Source of the DNA: JBBDWJ01 sp040902925
GTDB lineage: Bacteria > Acidobacteriota > Terriglobia > Bryobacterales > UBA6623
Direction of reading: 5' to 3'
Length of the DNA: 10,369 nucleotides
NCBI GenBank assembly: GCA_040902925.1
Contig: JBBDWJ010000375.1
Coordinates: 1-10,369 of the forward strand
Positions 1-6,957 of this stretch are shown here, in pieces. Below the pieces are notes generated by a model that ran no database searches, was not told where the DNA came from, and saw only the letters and a list, made by a program, of their open reading frames with translations. How positions within the stretch are numbered: position 1 is the stretch's first letter; each line of letters begins with the position of its first letter. The position numbers and the translations under genes are program-made.

Positions 1-48
1 GGTTGAGTGCGTCCAGGTCCTCCACCCCGGCCCTCGGCCGCGCATAGG

Positions 49-1434
49 TCAGGTGGTATCAAACCCCGGGTCAACGTTGGCCAGCGCAATCGAGGTGCGA
101 ATCAGCAGCGCCGAGCCCACCAGCAGGATCAGAGCCAGGGCAACCTCGCTGACCACCAGAAGAGAGCGGGCCTTGTTCTGCCGGAACCCGGTGCCCGAAC
201 GCCCGCTGCTTTCCTTCAGGGTCGCGCTGAGATCGGCGTGAGAGCCCTGCAGCGCGGGAATCAGTCCGAACAGGATGCCGGTGGCTAGCGACACCAGAAC
301 GGTGAAGGCGAGCACGCGCCAGTCCACGGTGACCAGCGCCCCGGCCTCGCCGAGCCGCGGAATCCCGGCGGTGTTGACGGCGAGCAGAGCGCGAATGCCC
401 GCCACGCCGAGAACCAGCCCCAGAGCGCCTCCCGCCGCCGACAGCAGCACGCTCTCGGTCAGCAGTTGGCGAACAATGCGGCCCCTGCCCGCGCCGATGG
501 CCGCCCGAATCGCGATTTCACGCCACCGGCCCGTAGCCCGCGCCAGCAGCAGGTTCGCGACGTTGGCGCACGCGATCAGCAGCACCAAGCTCACCGCGCC
601 CAGCAGAACCAGCAACGTCGGCCGCACGTTGCTGACGATCGCTTCGCGAAAGGGCTCGACGCTAAAAGCGTTGTTCTCATTCAGCGCGTCCGGATATTTT
701 TGTTTGTAAACCACCGCCGACTGCTGGAAGTGCGCTTGCGCCTGATCGAGCGTCACACCCGGCTTGAGCCTCCCAGCCGCCTGAAAGTAATGGCCCTGGT
801 CGCCGCTGTTCGGATCAAACTGAAAAGCGGTCCACACCTCGGGAGCGGGGCCGAACTCCTCAAAGTCGAAACTGGAGCTGACGATGCCGATGATCACATG
901 GGCGTCGCCGCTCAACGAGATCGTCTTGCCGAGAATATCGGCGTCGCTGTCGAAGCGCCGTTCCCAAAGCCGCTGGCTGATGACAACCACGCGCTCGCCT
1001 CCGGGAAGGTCTTCCTCGGCCGTAAACGTTCGGCCGTGAAGAATCGGCGCGCCGAACAGTCGGAAATAATCCGCGGTGATTTGCGCCGAGCGCAGCTGCT
1101 CGGGAAACTCGCCGCCCGTGTAGTTCACCACTCCCGTGCGAAACGCGCTGGCGTCCTGAATCACCTCGGTCTGCGCGCGCCAGTGCATGAACTTCGCGGG
1201 AGACCCCGCCCGCCCCGCGCCTTGTGGCGAAGTTGTCTGAAAGAAAACCAGGCGGTCAGGGTCGGGAAACGGCGCGGGCTCCAGCAGGACCGTATTGACG
1301 ACCGAAAAAATAGCCGTATTGGCGCCGATGCCGAGCGCCAGCGCGGCCACGGCCGCGAAAGTAAACCCCGGGCTCTGCCAGAACATGCGCAGCGAGTGTT
1401 TGAGGTCTTTGAGGAAGTCTTCGAGAGTGTGCAT
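49..1434 (-). CDS. ABC transporter permease, MacB/FtsX (ADOP) type, truncated after its first half
   Basis: This is an inner-membrane permease of the MacB_PCD/FtsX class, 461 residues long. Residues 1-20 form a cytoplasmic lead-in and about 24-48 the first membrane helix (AALALGIGANTAIFSVVN). A long periplasmic MacB_PCD region follows at about 50-265. The FtsX core then has helices near 273-295, 328-353 and 374-395, with the typical VLLIACANVANLLLARA stretch. The protein ends at residue 461 just after the helix at 424-446, in the sequence ALANVDPGFDTT. In the acidobacterial duplicated orphan permease (ADOP) family, that point is where the second MacB_PCD/FtsX half begins, so the usual length is near 800 residues. 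A TGA (reverse complement of 49-51) ends the frame here. The start ATG has an AAGG nine bases upstream. No ATPase and no padR regulator lie next to it in the window. Function is unproven, and the truncation may make it a pseudogene. Confidence 0.85.
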   Translation of the reverse strand: MHTLEDFLKDLKHSLRMFWQSPGFTFAAVAALALGIGANTAIFSVVNTVLLEPAPFPDPDRLVFFQTTSPQGAGRAGSPAKFMHWRAQTEVIQDASAFRTGVVNYTGGEFPEQLRSAQITADYFRLFGAPILHGRTFTAEEDLPGGERVVVISQRLWERRFDSDADILGKTISLSGDAHVIIGIVSSSFDFEEFGPAPEVWTAFQFDPNSGDQGHYFQAAGRLKPGVTLDQAQAHFQQSAVVYKQKYPDALNENNAFSVEPFREAIVSNVRPTLLVLLGAVSLVLLIACANVANLLLARATGRWREIAIRAAIGAGRGRIVRQLLTESVLLSAAGGALGLVLGVAGIRALLAVNTAGIPRLGEAGALVTVDWRVLAFTVLVSLATGILFGLIPALQGSHADLSATLKESSGRSGTGFRQNKARSLLVVSEVALALILLVGSALLIRTSIALANVDPGFDTT

Positions 1435-1610
1435 GGGATTACCTTCGCGCGAAACGTGGCTCCAGATCGGATTCCGTACGGTACCGGCGGCTGCGCTACG
1501 TCTGCGCCGGTCCCGAGATCAGCAGCCCAGATTTTGCTTCGTGAATTCGGCCATGGCGCGCCGTGTTGCCCAATCAGACGATGAGTTGGCGGTTAGGATA
1601 GCAACCTGCT

Positions 1611-1633
1611 TTCAGCGGCCCAGCAGGGCGTGC
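1611..1633. repeat. Short dispersed repeat, copy 1
   Basis: The twelve bases TTCAGCGGCCCA at 1611-1622 are identical to 9113-9124. The match continues imperfectly as GCAGGGCGTGC here against CAGGGTGTGC there. Both copies lie roughly 70-110 bases upstream of a TANAAT-like box that precedes a plus-strand gene. It could be a remnant of a small repeat family or a shared regulatory sequence. Two copies in one window are too few to decide. Confidence 0.45.
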
Positions 1634-1645
1634 CCGCGGGCGCGC

Positions 1646-1673
1646 GCCGCCGGTGGCCGCGGCGGCGGTTTTT
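1646..1673 (+). terminator. GC-rich hairpin with T-run (terminator-like)
   Basis: GCCGCC at 1646-1651 can pair with GGCGGC at 1661-1666 across a 9-base loop, and GG plus five Ts follow. The shape resembles an intrinsic terminator reading rightwards. No plus-strand gene ends just upstream, so it may instead attenuate readthrough into the ATP-grasp operon or simply reflect local GC richness. Confidence 0.3.
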
Positions 1674-1948
1674 CAGCGAATCACAAATTCGTTGCGGATC
1701 TGAGGTGAGTGCGGCAATAATGTAGAATCCTACTGTGAGCCACGTTAGCTAAGCGCAAAGCCGCGAAGCTTCCGCGCGACACCGGTTGCGTCCCCGTCGA
1801 AACTGTAACGGTTTGGCTCAAACTCTGCCCCTTAGGGAGCGCCCGGTTTGGCCGGCGCTGGGGTTGATTGGGGTTTCCCCAACAAACGGCACGCGGCTCG
1901 CGGCGCGGACAGGCCTGCGGTGAATGCCACGGGTTCTGATTCCTGGCC

Positions 1949-1955
1949 GGGAAGG
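1949..1955 (+). promoter_or_regulatory. Shine-Dalgarno-like GGGAAGG that could serve a TTG start at 1964
   Basis: GGGAAGG ends 8 bases before a TTG at 1964 that is in frame with the ATP-grasp gene. The ATG at 1985 has no purine-rich element at a useful distance (CATCCGCC precedes it). Translation could therefore begin at 1964 and add seven residues, although the ATG gives the N-terminus (MKFNGYQTDG) expected from relatives. Confidence 0.35.
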
Positions 1956-1984
1956 CGCGTTCCTTGAAAACTGGTTCATCCGCC

Positions 1985-3493
1985 ATGAAATTCAACGGCT
2001 ACCAGACCGACGGGCATTACGACGAGATGTTCCTCGCCGACGGCGAAGTACGGCCGGAAGCAAAGCTGTTGATCAATCGCATCGCCGGGTTGAGTGAAGG
2101 CGAATTTCTCAGGCGGCATAAAGCGGCCGAGCGCGCGCTGCTGCGCATGGGCATCACCTTCAACGTCTACGGTGCCGACGAAGGGACCGAGCGGATCTTC
2201 CCGTTCGACATCATGCCGCGTATCGTTTCGGCGTCGTGCTGGGACTGGATCGAGCGCGGCTTGCGGCAGCGCATTCAAGCGCTGAATCTGTTCATCGATG
2301 ACATCTATCACGACCAGCGCATCGTGCAAGACGGCGTCATCCCCGCCGAGATCATTCAGTCGGCGCAAGGCTACCGGCCGCAATGCGCGGGGCTGAACCC
2401 TCCTTCGAAGATCTGGTGCCACATCACCGGCACGGACCTGGTGCGCGACAAAGACGGCCAGATCTATGTGCTCGAGGACAATCTGCGGTGTCCATCGGGC
2501 GTATCGTATGTCCTCGAAAACCGCGAGGTCATGAAGCGGACTTTTCCGGTCGTGTTCGATGGCCTTGCCGTGCGGCCCGTGCACGACTATGCCGGGCGGC
2601 TGCTGGCGATGCTGGAGGATGTCGCGCCCGGTGGTCAGTGGAATCCAAACGTGGTCGTGCTGACGCCGGGGATCTATAACTCCGCATATTTCGAGCATTC
2701 GTTCCTGGCGCTGCAAATGGGCGTCGAGCTTGTTGAGGGCAGCGATCTGGCGGTCATCGACGGCTACGTTCATATGCGGACGACGAAAGGCTTCGAGCGC
2801 GTCGACGTGATCTACCGCCGCCTTGATGACGATTTCCTCGACCCCAAGGCGTTCCGCGCGGATTCGGTTCTGGGCGTGCCCGGGCTGCTCGACGTCTACA
2901 AGGCGGGTCGCGTGACGCTGGTCAACGCGCCCGGCACCGGTGTGGCTGACGACAAGGTTATCTATTCCTACGTGCCGAAGATGATTCGTTATTACCTGGG
3001 CGAGGACGTCATCATCCCCAACGTGCCGACCTATCTGTGTTGGGACAAAACCGAGCGCCAGCATGTCCTCGATAACATGGAAAAGCTGGTCGTCAAACCC
3101 GCCAATGAATCGGGCGGCTACGGCCTGCTGATCGGGCCGCACGCCAGCGCCGCCGAGATCGAGGATTTCAAGGGCCGCGTCGAAGCCAATCCCCGCAACT
3201 ATATTGCCCAGCCGACGCTGTCGCTGTCTCGCGTTCCGACGCTCGTGGACGATCATTTTGAAGGCCGGCACGTCGATTTGCGCCCTTACATCCTTTATGG
3301 GCGCGAGATTTATGTGTTGCCGGGGGGGCTAACCCGGGTGGCTTTGCGCAAGGGCTCGCTGGTAGTGAATTCCTCGCAGGGCGGCGGCAGCAAGGATACC
3401 TGGGTGATCGCGGACGTTCCCCAGTCCGGCGCTGACGCCGAGCGGCCGCCGGAAACTGCGCGACAGGAGATGACGCAATCCAATGCTGATTGA
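1985..3493 (+). CDS. Circularly permuted ATP-grasp protein (DUF404/DUF407-type amide ligase)
   Basis: This is a predicted ATP-dependent carboxylate-amine ligase of the circularly permuted ATP-grasp class, 502 residues long, which is normal for the family. Diagnostic segments from the ATG are ITFNVYG (57-63), VLEDNLRCPSGVSYV (162-176), VDVIYRRLDDDFLDP (273-287), VVKPANESGGYGLLIG (369-384, nucleotide-binding lysine and glycine loop), HVDLRPYILYG (429-439), and VLPGGLTRVALRKG with NSSQGGGSKDTWV (444-474). The enzyme is expected to activate a carboxylate as an acyl-phosphate and join it to an amine; the substrate is unknown. No signal peptide is visible, so it should be cytoplasmic. It heads a four-gene operon, and the next gene (alpha-E) starts 66 bases downstream. 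In many bacteria these two proteins are adjacent or fused, which supports a shared function. An upstream TTG at 1964 with a better ribosome-binding site is an alternative start. Confidence 0.93.
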   Translation: MKFNGYQTDGHYDEMFLADGEVRPEAKLLINRIAGLSEGEFLRRHKAAERALLRMGITFNVYGADEGTERIFPFDIMPRIVSASCWDWIERGLRQRIQALNLFIDDIYHDQRIVQDGVIPAEIIQSAQGYRPQCAGLNPPSKIWCHITGTDLVRDKDGQIYVLEDNLRCPSGVSYVLENREVMKRTFPVVFDGLAVRPVHDYAGRLLAMLEDVAPGGQWNPNVVVLTPGIYNSAYFEHSFLALQMGVELVEGSDLAVIDGYVHMRTTKGFERVDVIYRRLDDDFLDPKAFRADSVLGVPGLLDVYKAGRVTLVNAPGTGVADDKVIYSYVPKMIRYYLGEDVIIPNVPTYLCWDKTERQHVLDNMEKLVVKPANESGGYGLLIGPHASAAEIEDFKGRVEANPRNYIAQPTLSLSRVPTLVDDHFEGRHVDLRPYILYGREIYVLPGGLTRVALRKGSLVVNSSQGGGSKDTWVIADVPQSGADAERPPETARQEMTQSNAD

Positions 3494-3559
3494 GCCCTTG
3501 GCAGCGGCAACCCGTCGGCGCTCGCGCTCCCGCTCCCGTTTCCGTACATCGGGTGGGCG

Positions 3560-4513
3560 ATGCTGAGCCGGGTCGCGAATTCGATTTACTGGGTAGGTCG
3601 CTACATCGAGCGCGCCGAGAGCGTGGCTCGATTCGTGGACGTTAATCTGCAACTGATGCTCGACTTGCCGCGCGGCCTCACGTCGCAGTGGGCTCCGCTG
3701 GTGCAGATCACGGGCGACTACGAGAGGTTCGAAAAGCGCTATTCCGAGGCCACACAGGAAACAGTCATCGAATTTTTGGCTTTTGACTGGGAGAATCCTA
3801 ACTCCATTGTTTCGTGCCTGCGCGCCGCCCGCGAAAACGCCCGCACCATTCGCGAGATCATTTCGTCGGAAGTTTGGGAAGAAATCAACGAGTTTTATCT
3901 CAGCGTGCAAGACCCGGCGACCCGCGACCGCGCGCGCTACGCGCCGCCCGAGTTCTTCCGGAACGTCCGGCGCACCAGCCACCTGTTGCTGGGCGCCACC
4001 GACAGCACGCTCTCGCACGGCGAAGCCTGGCATTTCACCCGCATGGGCCGGCTGCTGGAGCGCGCCGACAAATCCACCCGGGTTCTCGACGTGAAATATT
4101 TTCTGCTGCTGCCCGACGTAAGCGACGTCGGCACGCCCATCGACGACCTGCATTGGTCGGCGGTGCTGCGCTCGGTCAGCGGATTCGAAATGTACCGTAA
4201 GGTCCATGGTCAGGTCGCGGCGGCCAAGATCGCCGAATTTCTACTGCTCGACCGCGACTTTCCCCGTTCGGTACACCATTGCCTGATTAACCTCTCTTAC
4301 TCGCTGCACTCGATTACCGGTACGCCCCTGGGCCAGTTCCGCAACCGCGCCGAACGCCGCCTCGGGCAGGTGGCCACCGAGTTCGACTACACTACGATGG
4401 AAGAGGTGTTCGGTTCGGGTTTGCACGAGTACCTCGACGGTCTGCAAGTGAAGCTGAACTCGGTTGGTGAGAGCATCTTCGAGACCTTTTTCGCTCCCAA
4501 GCCCGTTAAGTAG
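3560..4513 (+). CDS. Alpha-E domain protein (DUF403)
   Basis: This 317-residue, predominantly alpha-helical protein belongs to the alpha-E/DUF403 family. The start MLSRVANSIYWVGRYIERAE (1-20) is the family signature. Further conserved blocks are the ENPNSIVSCLRAARENARTI stretch (78-97) with ISSEVWEEIN (101-110), and DRDFPRSVHHCL (about 232-243). Length matches the usual 310-330 residues. No catalytic activity has been established for the family. Conserved Arg and Glu residues and constant pairing with circularly permuted ATP-grasp ligases suggest that it assists that enzyme or acts on its product. GGTGGG lies just before the ATG and can serve as the ribosome-binding site. It sits 66 bases after the ligase and 37 bases before the Anbu gene, all on one strand, which suggests co-transcription. 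No transmembrane or secretion signal is visible. Confidence 0.93.
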   Translation: MLSRVANSIYWVGRYIERAESVARFVDVNLQLMLDLPRGLTSQWAPLVQITGDYERFEKRYSEATQETVIEFLAFDWENPNSIVSCLRAARENARTIREIISSEVWEEINEFYLSVQDPATRDRARYAPPEFFRNVRRTSHLLLGATDSTLSHGEAWHFTRMGRLLERADKSTRVLDVKYFLLLPDVSDVGTPIDDLHWSAVLRSVSGFEMYRKVHGQVAAAKIAEFLLLDRDFPRSVHHCLINLSYSLHSITGTPLGQFRNRAERRLGQVATEFDYTTMEEVFGSGLHEYLDGLQVKLNSVGESIFETFFAPKPVK

Positions 4514-4550
4514 AAATCGGAGCCGGCGGCCGGGCCGGAAAGTCTGCACG

Positions 4551-5309
4551 ATGACGTTTTGTCTGGGTATCCGTCTGGAAGAGGGTTTGGTCGGCATCGC
4601 CGACACGCGCATTACCTCGGGCACCGAATGCATCACTGCGCGCAAAGTCAGCATTTATCAGCAGGAGCGCGGCGCGATCTTTGTGATGACCTCGGGCCTG
4701 CGCTCGGCCCGCGATAAGACGCTGACCTATTTCGAGGACGCCTTGGCAAGCCAGCCCGAACCCTTCGACCGCGTCTTCAAGGCCGTCAATTTGTTTACCC
4801 AGCAGCTCCGGCTGGTGGCGGAAGAGGACAAGAAAGCGCTAATCGAGAGCGGCTTTGATTTTAACCTCTACGCCCTCATTGGCGGGCAGATGGCCAACGA
4901 CAAGCAACACCAGCTTTATTTGGTCTACCCGGAAGGCAACTGGGTCTCCACCGGTATTGCTTCGCCCTACCACATCATTGGCTCGACTCGATACGGCAAG
5001 CCGGTGCTCGACCGCGCCCTGACGCACACCGATCCGATGCGGCACGCTTTCAAAGTAGGTTGTTTGGCATTCGACTCGACAAGAATCAGCTCGGCCGACG
5101 TTGATTTCCCGATCGACGTGGTGCTCTACCGCCGCGGCTCATTCCAGCTCATCGAGCATCGTTTCCTTGAGAAAGACCTCCGCCAGCTCTCCAACTGGTG
5201 GCAGGAGCGCATCCGGCAGGCTGTTCAGGAACTGCCATCGGACTGGCTTGAGGATCTGTTCTTGAAACTCGACGCCCCGGAGGAAACGCAAGCTCCCGCG
5301 GCGGACTGA
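4551..5309 (+). CDS. Anbu-type proteasome-like peptidase
   Basis: This is an Ntn-hydrolase of the bacterial proteasome-related family Anbu, 252 residues long, close to the family's usual size. The start MTFCLGIRLEEGLVGIADTR leaves Thr as residue 1 after Met removal, the expected nucleophile. Asp18 and Arg20 (in ADTR) and Lys32 (in ARK) occupy the positions of the proteasome Asp17/Lys33 active-site set, and MTSGLRSARDK (46-56) follows. An in-frame start lies upstream at 4464, but it would bury the threonine and overlap the previous gene. The ATG at 4551 has GGAAAG eight bases ahead, so it is preferred. Anbu proteins assemble into ring- or lock-washer-like oligomers, and physiological substrates are unknown. 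The position between the alpha-E gene and a transglutaminase, in an operon with an ATP-grasp ligase, points to hydrolysis of a peptide or isopeptide linked to that ligase. No ATPase partner is encoded nearby. Confidence 0.92.
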   Translation: MTFCLGIRLEEGLVGIADTRITSGTECITARKVSIYQQERGAIFVMTSGLRSARDKTLTYFEDALASQPEPFDRVFKAVNLFTQQLRLVAEEDKKALIESGFDFNLYALIGGQMANDKQHQLYLVYPEGNWVSTGIASPYHIIGSTRYGKPVLDRALTHTDPMRHAFKVGCLAFDSTRISSADVDFPIDVVLYRRGSFQLIEHRFLEKDLRQLSNWWQERIRQAVQELPSDWLEDLFLKLDAPEETQAPAAD

Positions 5310-5333
5310 CGCCGTGAAGCAGGGCGTGCCGCG

Positions 5334-6182
5334 ATGCGATTCGAGATCGATCATCTTACGCGATACGACTATAGCCGGGCTGTTTTTCTCGAACCCCACT
5401 CGTTCCGGCTGCGCCCTCGTTCCGATAGCTTCCAGCGCCTGCATCGCTACGAGCTGCACATCAACCCGAAGCCGGTGGTGTTGAGTGAAGCGCTCGACGT
5501 CGAAGGGAATCCGGTCGCGCACGCCTGGTTTTCCGACTCGACCGAGTTCCTCGAACTTAGGGTTTCGTTTGAAGCGGAGACGCTGCGGGGGAATTCTTTC
5601 GACTATCTGCTGTTGGATCACGCCGCGGAGGAGCTCCCGTTGCATTACAGCGGCGACCTCGCGCCGCTGCTGGCGCCGGCGCTGGATTCGCGGCTGGGGG
5701 CGGACGAGACGGTGGCGGAATTCGCCCGCTCAATCGCCGCGGGCGTCAACGGCCAGATCCTGCCGTTTCTGGCGGAGCTGAGCCGTCAGATCCACCAGCA
5801 GGTCAAGGTGCCGGTTCGAGAGACAGGCAATCCGCTGCCCGCCGAGCGCACGCTCCTGCAGGGCCACGGCGCCTGCCGCGACGTAGCCGTGCTGTTCATG
5901 GAATGCTGCCGCTCGCAAGGCATCGCGGCGCGTTTCGTAAGCGGCTACCAGGAAGGCGGCAACGAAACCGAGCGCAGCTACATGCACGCCTGGTCTGAAG
6001 TGTATATTCCAGGCGGCGGCTGGCGCGGCTACGACCCCACTCACGGACTAGCGATCGCCGACCGCCACATCGTCGTGGCCGCCAGCGCGCGGCCGGAACT
6101 CGCGGCTCCAACGCGAGGCACTTTTCGCGGCACCGCAGCCACGTCGCGAATGCATACTGAGCTTCAGATCCGCACGAGCTGA
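5334..6182 (+). CDS. Transglutaminase-like cysteine protease family protein
   Basis: This 282-residue protein has an N-terminal bacterial transglutaminase-like domain (about 1-80, starting MRFEIDHLTRYDYSRAVFLE) and a C-terminal transglutaminase core. The catalytic triad is visible: Cys181 in GHGACRDVAVLFMECCR, His218 in YMHAWSEVYI and Asp234 in GYDPTHG. Bacterial members of this fold usually act as proteases or amidases rather than cross-linkers. The gene is last in the operon, 24 bases after the Anbu stop. Together with Anbu it supplies a second peptidase activity next to a predicted ligase, consistent with a modification and removal cycle. No signal peptide or membrane segment is seen, so a cytoplasmic location is likely. 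The stop codon lies two bases before a dispersed repeat at 6185. Confidence 0.93.
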   Translation: MRFEIDHLTRYDYSRAVFLEPHSFRLRPRSDSFQRLHRYELHINPKPVVLSEALDVEGNPVAHAWFSDSTEFLELRVSFEAETLRGNSFDYLLLDHAAEELPLHYSGDLAPLLAPALDSRLGADETVAEFARSIAAGVNGQILPFLAELSRQIHQQVKVPVRETGNPLPAERTLLQGHGACRDVAVLFMECCRSQGIAARFVSGYQEGGNETERSYMHAWSEVYIPGGGWRGYDPTHGLAIADRHIVVAASARPELAAPTRGTFRGTAATSRMHTELQIRTS

Positions 6183-6184
6183 CG

Positions 6185-6229
6185 CGCATTCCTGGATAGG
6201 GCCGCTCGACCGAAGGAAGCGGTACTCCT
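6185..6229. repeat. Dispersed repeat, copy 1 (pairs with 8975-9015)
   Basis: The first 25 bases (6185-6209, starting CGCATTCCTGGATAGG) are identical to 8975-8999. After a short insertion the match resumes through GTACTCCT, so the whole unit is about 45 bases here and 41 there. This copy begins two bases after the transglutaminase stop codon. Read on the minus strand both copies can encode ERPYPGMR, but neither lies in a convincing gene. It is probably one end of a small mobile or repetitive sequence; the family is not recognised. Confidence 0.7.
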
Positions 6230-6237
6230 ACGAGTCG

Positions 6238-6270
6238 GCCGTTTTCCCGCACAGTGACTCCGCAAACGGC
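6238..6270. terminator. Inverted repeat between convergent genes, possible weak terminator
   Basis: GCCGTTT at 6238-6244 is the exact reverse complement of AAACGGC at 6264-6270, with a 19-base loop. It lies between the 3' ends of the transglutaminase operon (plus) and the toxin gene (minus), a natural place for a shared terminator. There is no immediate long T-run, although GGTTTTC appears about ten bases further on. The rest of 6183-6422 holds no gene that could be supported. Confidence 0.25.
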
Positions 6271-6422
6271 GGTTGGGCGGTTTTCTCGAAACGCTGGGCG
6301 TCAACGTTATTGCGTCAAGGTAATTGAGGAGCCATCCGCGAAATCTCACCCAAGTTTCTCTCTCAGAGCGTTGCGCGCTTGCGGCCGAATTAAGTAGGTA
6401 GACGGTCGGCGTGCTGCCCTGG

Positions 6423-6677
6423 TTAACCGATCCTTTTGTCATACTCGGCGTGCCGCCCAATCCAGAACCAAAGCACTCCGTCGGAAACACGCCTGCCGAC
6501 GGCGCGGTGCTGCAGTCCGACCCGAGCGGACCAAAACTCGCCAACCTTCTTGAAGTGAAGCGACGGATGTCGCGGGTCCGTCTTCAGTAGAGCAAACGCC
6601 TTGTCGGCGGCCTGTCTTACCGGAGAAGAAAGAAGGTGATAGCATTCCCAGAAATCAGGCGCGGCATAATGATTCAC
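6423..6677 (-). CDS. RelE/ParE-superfamily toxin-like protein
   Basis: This 84-residue protein resembles the RelE/ParE/HigB toxin fold. It has an N-terminal helical part (FWECYHLLSSPVRQAADKAF, about 9-28), the LLKTDPRHPSLHFKKVG segment, a beta-strand core with Trp and Arg (FWSARVGLQHRAVGRRV), and a C-terminal WFWIGRHAEYDKRI. In this fold basic and aromatic residues line the mRNA- or gyrase-interacting face; which target applies here cannot be told. The start is GTG, and it overlaps the upstream antitoxin gene by four bases (GTGA, 6674-6677). This indicates translational coupling, typical of type II toxin-antitoxin operons. The family is commonly annotated as hypothetical. The gene looks intact, with no frameshift seen. 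Confidence 0.8.
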   Translation of the reverse strand: MNHYAAPDFWECYHLLSSPVRQAADKAFALLKTDPRHPSLHFKKVGEFWSARVGLQHRAVGRRVSDGVLWFWIGRHAEYDKRIG

Positions 6678-6874
6678 AGCTTCGTGGACCGTCCTGCAAG
6701 GTGATCCCGCAGGGCACGTTCGGCCAACGCGTCGAGTTTCCCGGCATGCACATCGGCCTCAAACTGACGGTCCCAGGCCGCGGCGTCGTATTTGGCGAAC
6801 CATTCCCGCAGTGTCGCCAGTTCTTCGGCAGAAAGCTCTTGGATCTGATTCTCGATGCTCTCCACTTTGCTCAT
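6674..6874 (-). CDS. Putative antitoxin upstream of the RelE/ParE-like toxin
   Basis: This 66-residue, acidic, helical protein begins MSKVESIENQIQELSAEELA and ends LRDHLAGRSTKL. The IQELSAEELATLREWFAKYD segment is typical of small partner proteins encoded just ahead of RelE/ParE-like toxins, and the C-terminal region probably wraps the toxin. It lacks an obvious ribbon-helix-helix or helix-turn-helix, so direct DNA binding is uncertain. Start choice is firm: a perfect AGGAGG lies six bases before the ATG. The toxin gene overlaps its stop by four bases. A TAAAAT box on the minus strand (6955-6960) is a possible -10 about 80 bases upstream, but without a convincing -35. Confidence 0.75.
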   Translation of the reverse strand: MSKVESIENQIQELSAEELATLREWFAKYDAAAWDRQFEADVHAGKLDALAERALRDHLAGRSTKL

Positions 6875-6880
6875 GCGGCG

Positions 6881-6886
6881 CCTCCT
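6881..6886 (-). promoter_or_regulatory. Consensus ribosome-binding site of the antitoxin
   Basis: CCTCCT on the plus strand reads AGGAGG on the minus strand, six bases before the antitoxin ATG at 6874. It is the strongest Shine-Dalgarno sequence noticed in the window. The toxin depends on coupling from the same message, which would favour an excess of antitoxin. Confidence 0.7.
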
Positions 6887-6957
6887 GGGTCAGCACGCCA
6901 TAGTCCGATTCCACCTTGGGGCAGCGACCAGACCAGGCTCCGACTCTCCAATCTATT

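Larger units (their letters stand above)
1435..1963. other. Divergent intergenic region between the permease and the ATP-grasp operon
   Basis: No convincing gene was found in these roughly 530 bases; open frames here look like shadows without family resemblance. The stretch contains a short repeat shared with 9113-9134, a GC-rich hairpin followed by five Ts (1646-1673), and a TAGAAT box at 1723-1728. If that box is a -10 element, the operon mRNA would carry a leader of about 230 bases. No -35 hexamer at normal spacing is obvious; a TTGCGG lies 25 bases upstream, which is too far. Confidence 0.5.

Noticed and set aside
466..1584. Long plus-strand open frame opposite the permease
   Set aside because: It is antisense to a well-recognised permease, rich in Arg and Ala, and without family resemblance. 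This is the usual mirror frame of a GC-rich gene.
1730..1963. Riboswitch in the leader of the ATP-grasp operon
   Set aside because: The stretch is structured and GC-rich, but no conserved core of a known class, such as the cobalamin box, could be matched.
1976..3271. Long minus-strand open frame opposite the ATP-grasp gene
   Set aside because: The sequence is composition-driven (His, Arg, Asp, Val) with no motifs, and the plus strand carries an unmistakable gene.
3329..4207. Minus-strand open frame across the ligase and alpha-E genes
   Set aside because: It spans two conserved plus-strand genes and shows no recognisable domain.
4464..4550. Upstream in-frame start for the Anbu gene
   Set aside because: It would overlap the alpha-E gene and hide the catalytic threonine that must follow the initiator Met.
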